Shown: positions 1 through 5,568 of the stretch, piece by piece | Layout of the letters: every line of letters starts with the position of its first letter | How positions within the stretch are numbered: the first letter of the stretch is position 1 | Source: an uncultured Lachnospiraceae bacterium | GTDB lineage: Bacteria; Bacillota; Clostridia; Lachnospirales; Lachnospiraceae | Reading direction: 5' to 3' | DNA length: 8,075 bases | NCBI GenBank assembly: GCA_910586955.1 | Contig: CAJUMM010000110.1 | Location: 1 to 8,075, forward strand | The notes under the pieces: generated by a model | Told to the model about the DNA's origin: nothing | The model's input: only the letters and a program-made list of their open reading frames with translations | Database searches by the model: none | Position numbers and translations under genes: made by a program

Positions 1-246
1 CACGTATCAGTTTTTCCGCATGGTTTACCGCCGGAACCAGCTTATAAGACATTTCGGCCAGCAGGACTTCCGCATCCGGAAGGAACTTAGGCGCTTCCGC
101 TCTAGAATATCCCGTAGTTCCGTGATATTGCGGTCACACAGGACCATCTCATGGTTATCGGCTACATGGAGCAGAGCCTGTGCCGGTCTTGACCGTGGGA
201 AAACCAATGCGGAAAAAAGAATGTTTGTATCGATCAATATCCGCAT
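1..246 (-). pseudogene. PIN-domain toxin, frameshifted and cut by contig edge
   Basis: This encodes a putative PIN-family ribonuclease toxin of a type II toxin-antitoxin system (VapC-like, COG1569-type). The N-terminus MRILIDTNILFSAL carries the first PIN acidic residue (D6) with T7 and N8. It is followed by the family-typical stretch LCDRNITELRDILERK at about residues 36-51, which includes the conserved acidic E43. After K51 the open frame turns into unrelated residues and stops at 25-27. Reading instead from position 94 in the neighbouring frame restores a convincing family sequence (APKFLPDAEVLLAEMSYKLV, then a further 11 residues) up to position 2, where the contig ends. One base therefore appears to be missing near 91-97, by mutation or assembly error. 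The start ATG lies 2 bases after the antitoxin stop, and GGAAAGG inside the end of the antitoxin gene serves as ribosome binding site. The family call is firm. Whether the gene is truly dead is not known. Confidence 0.8.
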
Positions 247-248
247 TT

Positions 249-506
249 TTACCTTTCCTTTCCGTAACGTACTTCGTCCACAAGAGCCTGCACATCCTCT
301 TCATTGGAAATCCCCATAGCTTCGGCTGCACCCGCAAAAGCAGCCTGCGCTTTACGGATTGCTTGTGCAGAGGCATTACTTAAGACCACTTCTCCGTCCT
401 GCTTTTGGTAAAACAGAATCTTGTCGCCGGATTTCAGGCCGAGCAGACGGCGGATTTCTACCGGCACAGTAATTTGTCCATTCGCAGATATTTTTGCTAA
501 ATTCAT
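249..506 (-). CDS. AbrB/MazE-family antitoxin (SpoVT-AbrB domain)
   Basis: This is a small DNA-binding antitoxin of 85 residues. Residues 1-45 form a SpoVT/AbrB swapped-hairpin domain: MNLAKISANGQITVPVEIRR followed by LLGLKSGDKILF and a strand of the type GEVVLSNAS. The C-terminal half is helical and acidic (IRKAQAAFAGAAEA, then NEEDVQALVDEVR), which fits a toxin-binding tail. ATG at 504-506 is preferred to the in-frame GTG at 513-515, because the purine-rich AAAGGGTGG sits just upstream of the ATG and overlaps the GTG. The PIN gene follows after 2 bases, so the two are co-transcribed. By analogy with the family, the protein should neutralise the toxin and repress its own promoter at 560-587. 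Antitoxin identity is strong from domain plus neighbour. The specific subfamily is not resolved. Confidence 0.88.
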   Translation of the reverse strand: MNLAKISANGQITVPVEIRRLLGLKSGDKILFYQKQDGEVVLSNASAQAIRKAQAAFAGAAEAMGISNEEDVQALVDEVRYGKER

Positions 507-559
507 AAAAGCCACCCTTTCTATTTTTGAAATCTAAAGAAAAATTGAGGCTCACTTTT

Positions 560-587
560 ATTATACCCATTCAGAGCAAAAAGTAAA
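560..587 (-). promoter_or_regulatory. sigma-A promoter of the toxin-antitoxin operon
   Basis: On the minus strand a perfect TATAAT (560-565) is preceded by TTTACT (582-587, 4 of 6 to consensus) with a 16-base spacer. It lies about 54 bases upstream of the antitoxin ATG and is correctly oriented. No clear operator palindrome was seen around it. Confidence 0.7.
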
Positions 588-700
588 GCTGGCGATGTGG
601 TAGATTGTGAATTTTTGTGAAATTGATTAAAAAGTCCTTGACGATTTGTTTCCGGTAAAGTGAAAGGAAGGAAATATCGTAACAGAAGAATTGGAGAATT

Positions 701-761
701 AAAAACGCTCCTTTTCAATAAGAATTGTCCTATCAGAATTCTTATCAAAAAGGAGACGTTT
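701..761 (-). terminator. AT-rich hairpin, probable terminator of the HAD gene
   Basis: An imperfect inverted repeat pairs 703-726 with 737-761 (about 24 bases per arm, only a few mismatches or bulges) around a 10-base loop. Read on the minus strand, the second arm ends in GGAGCGTTTTTAATT, a U-tract in the right place. It lies about 40 bases after the HAD stop codon. The long low-GC stem is unusual for an intrinsic terminator, so a small palindromic repeat is an alternative. Confidence 0.6.
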
Positions 762-798
762 GTTCCAGAGACACAATTTTTATAGTACCTTATAATAT

Positions 799-1623
799 TC
801 AGAGATTTAAAATAAACCTCTCCACCGCATGTGCCACTCCGCACTCATCATTGGTAAAGGGGGAGATATAGTCCGCCTTTTCCAGTGTTTCCGGGTAAGC
901 GTTTTTCATGGCTATCCCCAGGCCCGCATATTCCAGCATGGGAATATCATTAAAACCGTCTCCGCAGGCCATGACTTCTTCCCGGGTAATCCCCAGGTAT
1001 TTGCAGATAGACGCCAGGGCCTTGTCCTTTGCCACGCCCTTGGGGGCCAGTTCCAGGAAGTAGGACTCTGCAAAAAAGCTGTCGCAGATATGGGAGTACC
1101 GGTTGAGAAATTCCTCCCGGACCTTTACCAGCCGTTCATGCTCTCCGGCTCCCAGAAGCTTGGGAATGGGGTAGTCAAGAAAGTCCGGAAGCCAGGGGAC
1201 TTTTTGGACTGTGGTAGAGTTGCATCTGCATTCGGCCAGGACATACTGGTCCGTGTCTGTCTCCGCTACCACATGAGTATCTGTGTAGGACAGGGGCTGT
1301 GCTCCGTGTTTCCGCACAATTTCGCAGGTGCCGGTGATGGCTTCCGGAGGGAACAGAAGCTGCTGGATGATGGTGCCGGTCCGGCAGTCAAAGGTTTTGC
1401 CGCCGTTAAAAGCCGCAATGATCCCGCCCCGCTTTTCAAATTCCAGCTCCTTGGCAAGGCCGGTGATGCCCATTACCGAGCGGCCGGAAATCAATATTAC
1501 TTTCACTCCCAGATCCATAGCCTTCCAAAGGGCTTCTTTATTCTTAAGAGGCAGATCCTTATTGCTGTCTGTCAAGGTTCCGTCTAAATCCAGCGCCAGT
1601 GCTTTGTATTTTAGATTCTGCAT
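799..1623 (-). CDS. Cof-type HAD-IIB phosphatase
   Basis: This is a haloacid-dehalogenase superfamily hydrolase of subclass IIB (Cof/YidA type), 274 residues and full length for the family. Such enzymes dephosphorylate small phosphorylated metabolites, typically sugar phosphates, in the cytoplasm using Mg2+. All four catalytic motifs are visible. Motif I is DLDGT at 12-16, with nucleophile D12 and acid/base D14. Motif II is the serine in ISGR at 45-48. Motif III is lysine in KGVAKDKAL at about 195-203. Motif IV is GDGFNDIPML at 221-230. The C2 cap domain occupies roughly residues 85-190. The start at 1623 has GGGAGA 6-7 bases upstream and is the obvious one. The gene is monocistronic, with a promoter at 1656-1684 and a probable terminator at 701-761. 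The precise substrate cannot be read from sequence. There is no evident link to the sugar operon, which is transcribed the other way. Confidence 0.93.
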   Translation of the reverse strand: MQNLKYKALALDLDGTLTDSNKDLPLKNKEALWKAMDLGVKVILISGRSVMGITGLAKELEFEKRGGIIAAFNGGKTFDCRTGTIIQQLLFPPEAITGTCEIVRKHGAQPLSYTDTHVVAETDTDQYVLAECRCNSTTVQKVPWLPDFLDYPIPKLLGAGEHERLVKVREEFLNRYSHICDSFFAESYFLELAPKGVAKDKALASICKYLGITREEVMACGDGFNDIPMLEYAGLGIAMKNAYPETLEKADYISPFTNDECGVAHAVERFILNL

Positions 1624-1655
1624 AATTGTCTCCCTTGCATCTCATATTTTGTTCC

Positions 1656-1684
1656 ATTATAGCGCAGAGCTTGGGAAAGGGCAA
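1656..1684 (-). promoter_or_regulatory. sigma-A promoter of the HAD gene
   Basis: Minus-strand TATAAT (1656-1661, perfect) lies 17 bases from TTGCCC (1679-1684, 4 of 6 to consensus). It is about 33 bases upstream of the HAD start codon and correctly oriented. Confidence 0.7.
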
Positions 1685-1736
1685 TATCAATAAAGGGCGC
1701 AGCCGCAAATAGCGGAAAGCACTATCAGCAGAATAG

Positions 1737-2490
1737 ACGGAAACTCCTTCTGCGGAAAGTCTGAATATGTCCCAGCCTGCAGTAAGCCGGGCTATCCGGG
1801 AGATGGAAAATTACTGCGGAGCCTGCCTTTTTGAGCGTATGAACCGGAGACTGTATATCACGGAAGCCGGAGCGCAGGCTGGGGGTGAATGCCTCTTACG
1901 GCAGAAGCGTCCTGCCTGGATGGATAGAAGACTTTTCCAGGCAGAATCCCAAGATTCCCTGGAAAATCTTGATAAATAACTCAAAAATTATCGAAGAAAA
2001 GGTCCTTTGCAACGAACTGGATTTCGGAATTATGGATGAACCGGAAAGTCCGGAGTGCTTTTGGAGGGAATTGCTGCTGGATGAAAGAATGGCGGCCGTC
2101 TGCGCAAAGGATTTCCCCCTTCCGGAGCATATTTCCATCCGGGAGCTTGGAGAGGTTCCCTTCCTGGTGCGGGAGAAGGGCAGTGGATCCAGGAATTACA
2201 CGGAAGAGATCTTCCTGAAAAACCATATCAAACCTTTCATACGAATGGAAAGCATCAGCACCCAGAGTTTGATAGAAGTCTGTAAAAAGGGCCTGGGAGT
2301 CCTTTTTGTACCCAGAATCCTTGTGAGCACTTCCCTGAATGACGGAACCTTAAGGGAATTAAAAATCCGGGATCAGGAGGAGCGGAGAAAATACTATCTG
2401 GTACGCCATAAAAGCAAATATTTGTCCAAAAGCATGAAGGTTTTCCAGGCTTATGTGGAAAACGTCCATAGAGATGAAAATCTGTGTTGA
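1737..2490 (+). pseudogene. decayed LysR-type transcriptional regulator
   Basis: These are remnants of a LysR-family activator or repressor, normally about 300 residues. From 1737 the frame reads TETPSAAESLNMSQPAVSRA and continues to LYITEAG near 1870, which is the recognition-helix part of the winged helix-turn-helix. The first 20-odd residues of the family are absent: an in-frame TAG at 1734-1736 closes the frame, and nothing upstream resembles them. After ITEAG the frame drifts. The effector-binding domain resumes in another frame at about 1876 (RLGVNASYGRSVLP) and runs intact to 2490 (about 200 residues). About 35-40 residues of the linker helix are missing, so there is an internal deletion plus frameshift at roughly 1868-1878. 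A GTG at 1885 could start the C-terminal piece, but no DNA-binding domain would be attached. The gene points towards the sugar operon and may once have regulated it; that link is inference. Confidence 0.85.
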
Positions 2491-2506
2491 TTTTATTAGA
2501 TTCCTA

Positions 2507-2534
2507 TTGACTTGTGTTGGAATTGTGCTATACT
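2507..2534 (+). promoter_or_regulatory. strong sigma-A promoter of the sugar-phosphate operon
   Basis: TTGACT (2507-2512) and TATACT (2529-2534), each 5 of 6 to consensus, are separated by 16 bases. The expected start of transcription is near 2541, leaving an untranslated leader of about 260 bases before the first gene at 2803. It begins only 16 bases after the end of the LysR remnant. Confidence 0.75.
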
Positions 2535-2802
2535 GAAATTGAAAAACAAAGAAAACCCATCAAAAATGGGCGGCGGAACTCAAAACAGCAGAAACCCGTA
2601 CAATCCCCAGAAGTATTTACGGACGCATGGCGGCCGGAAATACTTCTCAGGGAGGGGGATTGGAAGGGGTTCTGCGGAACTCAAAACAGCAGAAACCCGA
2701 ACAATCCCCAGAAGGATTTATGGACGCATGGCGGCCGGAAATACTTCTCAGGGAAGGGGATTGGAAGGGGTTCTGCGGAACTCTAAATAGGAGGAATCAG
2801 TT
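2535..2802 (+). promoter_or_regulatory. structured 5' leader with two long hairpins
   Basis: Each repeat unit can fold into the same stem. In copy 1, CAATCCCC plus AGAAGTATTT (2601-2618) pairs with AAATACTTCT (2638-2647) and GGGGATTG (2655-2662). In copy 2, the same arms lie at 2702-2719, 2739-2748 and 2756-2763, with one mismatch. A CGG/CCG pair extends the apical stem; in copy 2 the change to TGG keeps it as a G-U wobble. GGGGTTCTGC at the end of each copy can pair with GCAGAAACCC at the start of the next, or form the small GTTC-TGCG-GAAC hairpin. No U-tract follows, so it is not a simple terminator. A regulatory RNA or duplicated protein-binding site is inference. I recognise no known riboswitch class. 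Confidence 0.55.
2573..2783 (+). repeat. 101-bp tandem duplication in the operon leader
   Basis: Two adjacent copies, 2573-2673 and 2674-2774, are each exactly 101 bases and differ at 4 positions (about 96% identical). The first 9 bases of a third copy (GCGGAACTC, 2775-2783) follow. The unit length is not a multiple of three, and the frame running through it changes between copies, so the repeat is not selected as protein. It ends just before the ribosome binding site of the first operon gene. Confidence 0.95.
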
Positions 2803-3675
2803 ATGAACCTAGCAGAAGCAAAAGAGTATGCAAAGAAAAACATCCACAACAGGCCCCAGACAACCGGACGTCTGGCCGGAAAAATTGCGGTTGTCACAGG
2901 CGGAGCCCAGGGATTCGGCCTTGGCATTGCCACAGAGATGTACAAAGAGGGAGCAAGCGTGGTGCTGGCGGATTTAAATGAGGCCCAGGCTGTGGAGGCA
3001 GCGAAGACTCTGGGAGAGCGGGCCATCGGCCTGAAGGTTGATGTCTCCAATGCGGAGTCCATGGAGGCTATGGTCTGCGGAACTGTAGAACACTTCGGCG
3101 GCCTGGATATTTTCGTATCCAACGCAGGAGTTCTGAAGGCAGGCAGCCTGGATGTAATGGAAACAAAGGATTTTGAGTTCGTTACGAAAGTCAACTACAT
3201 CGGATACTTTAACGCAGCCAAGTATGCTTCTGCCATTATGAAGGCCCAGCACGAGGCGGACGGGGATCTCTGGTTTGACATTATCCAGATCAATTCCAAG
3301 TCCGGCCTGGAAGGCTCCAAGAATAACAGTGCCTATGCAGGAGGCAAGTTCGGCGGCATCGGCCTGACCCAGAGCTTTGCCTTGGAGCTGGTAGGCTCCC
3401 AGATTAAGGTAAATTCCATCTGCCCCGGCAACTTCTATGACGGTCCCTTGTGGTCCGATCCGGAGAGGGGATTGTTTGTACAGTACTTAAATGCAGGCAA
3501 GGTTCCGGGAGCCAAGACGGTGCAGGATGTGCGGGATTACTACCTTTCCAAGTCTCCCATTCACCGGGGATGTACACCGGTGGACGTGGCCAAGGCGCTG
3601 TTCTACTGCGTGGAGCAGAGCTTTGAGACAGGACAGGCGGTACCGGTAACCGGCGGACAGAACATGCTGAACTAG
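2803..3675 (+). CDS. srlD: SDR dehydrogenase, sorbitol-6-phosphate 2-dehydrogenase-like
   Basis: This is a cytoplasmic short-chain dehydrogenase/reductase of 290 residues. The closest family I recognise is SrlD/SorD, which oxidises D-glucitol 6-phosphate to fructose 6-phosphate with NAD+. Visible features are the cofactor loop TGGAQGFG (32-39), an acidic residue after the second strand (D57 in VLADLNE, favouring NAD(H)), NAG at 107-109, and N131. The active-site region IQINSKSGLEG (161-171) is followed by Y178-x3-K182 and then KFGGIGLTQSFAL, a run strongly typical of SrlD. The C-terminus ETGQAVPVTGG also fits. About 25 extra residues precede the Rossmann fold. AGGAGG lies 8 bases before the ATG. 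It is the first gene of a four-gene operon. An alternative is a lactaldehyde-type dehydrogenase like the SDR half of fused aldolase/SDR rhamnose enzymes, given the aldolase two genes on. The fold is certain; the substrate is probable only. Confidence 0.82.
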   Translation: MNLAEAKEYAKKNIHNRPQTTGRLAGKIAVVTGGAQGFGLGIATEMYKEGASVVLADLNEAQAVEAAKTLGERAIGLKVDVSNAESMEAMVCGTVEHFGGLDIFVSNAGVLKAGSLDVMETKDFEFVTKVNYIGYFNAAKYASAIMKAQHEADGDLWFDIIQINSKSGLEGSKNNSAYAGGKFGGIGLTQSFALELVGSQIKVNSICPGNFYDGPLWSDPERGLFVQYLNAGKVPGAKTVQDVRDYYLSKSPIHRGCTPVDVAKALFYCVEQSFETGQAVPVTGGQNMLN

Positions 3676-3702
3676 CGGCAGGATTTTCATAGGAGATAAG
3701 AC

Positions 3703-4881
3703 ATGGATAAATTTGTAGAACGGCAGGAAGTTTTAAAGCTTTTGAATGCCCCCACTCCGGAAGAGCGTCTGGCGAACCTGGCCATTGTGCTGGGAGAAGA
3801 GAAGGAAAAGCCGGAGGTGAAGCCTCAGTTTGCCAACAACCATATACATACCATCTATTCCTTTTCCCCCTATTCCCCTACGGCGGCGGTGTACTGTGCC
3901 AGGGACGAGGGCTTGGAGACGGCAGGAATTATGGATCATGACAGTATCGCAGGGGCAGTGGAATTCCGCAAGGCGGGAAAGATTGCGGGAATCGGAACCA
4001 CCTGCGGCATGGAGTGCCGGGCAAGCCTTGCAGGGACCAGGATGGAGGGACGGAAGCTTAATAATCCGGATCAGGCAGGCATTGCCTATATGGCTATCCA
4101 CAGTGTTCCCGATTCCGGCTTCGGGAAGCTTCATGAGACCTTTGCCCCTTTGAGGGAGCGGAGGAATGCCCGCAACCGCAAGATGGTGGACAATATCAAC
4201 CGCCTGGTGGAGACTTCCGGGATCAAGCTGGATTTTGACGCAGATGTAGTTCCCCTTTCCCAGTATGAGAACGGCGGTTCCATCACCGAGCGCCATCTGC
4301 TCTGTGCTTTAAGCGAAAAGATCATTGCCAAAGCAGGCAAAGAGGGAAGCGCAGACTTTGTGGAGAAGAATCTGGGCATTGCCCTTTCTGAGAAACAGAA
4401 AAACCAGCTCTCGGATCCGGCCAATCCCCATTTCGTCTATGACCTGCTGGGAGTATTGAAAGCGGATCTGGTGGAGAAGATTTATATTCCGGCCACGGAT
4501 GAGTGCATTTCCTTTAAAGATCTGGTGAAGCTGGCAGACGAAGTGGGAGCTATTCTCTGCTATCCCTATCTGGGGGACGTGACCAACTCCGTTACCGGGG
4601 ATAAGAAAGCGGCTAAGTTTGAGGACGATTTCCTGGAGGAACTCTTTGAGATGCTTAAGGAAGAGGGCGTTCACGGTGTTACCTATATGCCGGCCCGCAA
4701 TACCAAGGAACAGATGACAAGGCTGCAGAAGCTGTGCAGGGAGTACCATATGACGGAGATTTCCGGGGAGGATGTGAACAGCTCCCGCCAGAGCATGATC
4801 TGCAGACAGCTTGAGGATCCACAGTTTAAGCATTTGGTGGATGCTACCTGGAAACTGATTGAACGGGAAAAGGGTGAGTAA
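3703..4881 (+). CDS. PHP-domain protein, putative metal-dependent phosphoesterase
   Basis: This 392-residue protein has a polymerase-and-histidinol-phosphatase (PHP) fold at its core. Recognisable metal-site elements are NNHIHT (H47 and H49), MDHDS (D78, H79), GMEC (E104), AIHS (H133) and ITERHLL (H198). The late PHP motifs are altered. Where members usually have an AHP-type histidine there is CYPYLGD (286-292), and the final D-x-H position reads GEDVNS (355-360), with N for H. It may therefore bind fewer metals or have a changed activity. Residues 200-260 form an insertion-like helical segment. No signal peptide or membrane segment is seen. AGGAG precedes the ATG, 27 bases after the SDR stop, and the next gene begins directly after its stop codon, so translation is probably coupled. 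Phosphatase action on a sugar phosphate is the family-based expectation. I do not know its actual substrate. Confidence 0.8.
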   Translation: MDKFVERQEVLKLLNAPTPEERLANLAIVLGEEKEKPEVKPQFANNHIHTIYSFSPYSPTAAVYCARDEGLETAGIMDHDSIAGAVEFRKAGKIAGIGTTCGMECRASLAGTRMEGRKLNNPDQAGIAYMAIHSVPDSGFGKLHETFAPLRERRNARNRKMVDNINRLVETSGIKLDFDADVVPLSQYENGGSITERHLLCALSEKIIAKAGKEGSADFVEKNLGIALSEKQKNQLSDPANPHFVYDLLGVLKADLVEKIYIPATDECISFKDLVKLADEVGAILCYPYLGDVTNSVTGDKKAAKFEDDFLEELFEMLKEEGVHGVTYMPARNTKEQMTRLQKLCREYHMTEISGEDVNSSRQSMICRQLEDPQFKHLVDATWKLIEREKGE

Positions 4882-5511
4882 ATGCAGAAGGATGTAAGTG
4901 CTATCCGGGAGGTTCTGGCAGTTGCAAAGCGCCTGGATGAGAAGCAGATCTTAAATGCAGTGGAGGGAAACATTTCCCTGAAACGTGGAGGGCTTATCTA
5001 TGTGACGCCCAGCGCCATGAACAAGGCGTTTCTGACAGAGGAGATGATTGCCATTACCGATGAGGAGGGCAATCAGATCGGCGGGAACTACAAGGCAACG
5101 TCGGAGCTGCGCCTTCATGTGCTTACCTACCGGATGCGAAAAGATATCGGAGGAATCGTCCATGCCCATCCACCCTATCTGACCGCCCATGCGGTATGTG
5201 GGAAGCCGGTAAGGACGCGGGCGTATCCGGAGATGATGTTTAAATACGGAAGCTTTGAAGTGGCGCCTTATGGAAGGCCGGGAACGGACGATATTGCCCG
5301 TGGTTTAGAGCCTCTTCTTGCAAGAAGCGACGTGGCTCTTCTGGAGAATCACGGAGCCATTGCCGTAGGTCCCGACGCTTGGGAAGCCATGAATACCATG
5401 GAAGCTGCGGAGGCCATCGCCAAAGTGCTGACCATTGCCAAACTGGTGGGAACGGAAAAAGATCTTCCGGAGGAGGAGTGCCGTCAACTGATGGCAGGAC
5501 ATGTGAACTGA
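4882..5511 (+). CDS. class II aldolase/adducin family protein, L-fuculose-phosphate aldolase-like
   Basis: This 209-residue cytoplasmic Zn2+-dependent aldolase has the length of FucA (about 215). Visible elements are EGNIS (28-32, phosphate-binding GN and S), TSELRLH (73-79, with catalytic-type E75), the zinc ligands H94 and H96 in VHAHPPY, and the third ligand H157 in ENHG. Family members cleave ketose-1-phosphates to dihydroxyacetone phosphate and an aldehyde (FucA, RhaD). Relatives instead epimerise L-ribulose 5-phosphate (AraD) or decarboxylate tetronate phosphates, so the reaction is not fixed by sequence. The ATG abuts the stop of the PHP gene with no spacer, and AAGGGTGA inside the end of that gene is the ribosome binding site. 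The operon context beside two sugar-phosphate dehydrogenases favours a ketose-phosphate substrate. Confidence is high for the family and moderate for aldol cleavage. Confidence 0.85.
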   Translation: MQKDVSAIREVLAVAKRLDEKQILNAVEGNISLKRGGLIYVTPSAMNKAFLTEEMIAITDEEGNQIGGNYKATSELRLHVLTYRMRKDIGGIVHAHPPYLTAHAVCGKPVRTRAYPEMMFKYGSFEVAPYGRPGTDDIARGLEPLLARSDVALLENHGAIAVGPDAWEAMNTMEAAEAIAKVLTIAKLVGTEKDLPEEECRQLMAGHVN

Positions 5512-5516
5512 AAACG

Positions 5517-5540
5517 GCAGGGTCCAAGACGGACTGCTGC
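5517..5540 (+). other. small intercistronic hairpin
   Basis: In the 57-base gap between the aldolase and the reductase, GCAG-GTCC (5517-5525, with one bulged base) can pair with GGAC-CTGC (5531-5540, two bulged bases) around AAGAC. No U-tract follows, so it is unlikely to terminate transcription. It could affect mRNA processing or stability. This is weak evidence from pairing alone. Confidence 0.35.
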
Positions 5541-5568
5541 GAAGTAAAAAATAAGGAGATTAGAAATT

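Larger units (their letters stand above)
507..798. other. intergenic region between antitoxin and HAD gene
   Basis: About 290 AT-rich bases hold the antitoxin promoter and the hairpin at 701-761. I see no credible coding sequence. The open frame on the minus strand across 521-844 has no recognisable domain and no good ribosome binding site. The stretch 600-700 shows nothing I can name. Confidence 0.6.

Noticed and set aside
249..515. GTG start at 513-515 for the antitoxin
   Set aside because: The GTG lies inside the ribosome binding site for the ATG at 504-506, and the AbrB domain begins at that ATG.
829..1587. A 252-codon plus-strand open frame over the HAD phosphatase
   Set aside because: The minus-strand frame carries all four HAD motifs plus a promoter and ribosome binding site; the plus-strand frame is its shadow.
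2573..2783. CRISPR array
   Set aside because: There are only two adjacent long copies with no unique spacers between them and no cas genes.
2512..2790. Open frames of about 90 codons across the duplicated leader
   Set aside because: The 101-base unit shifts the frame from copy to copy, no ribosome binding site precedes them, and the stems explain the sequence better than coding does.
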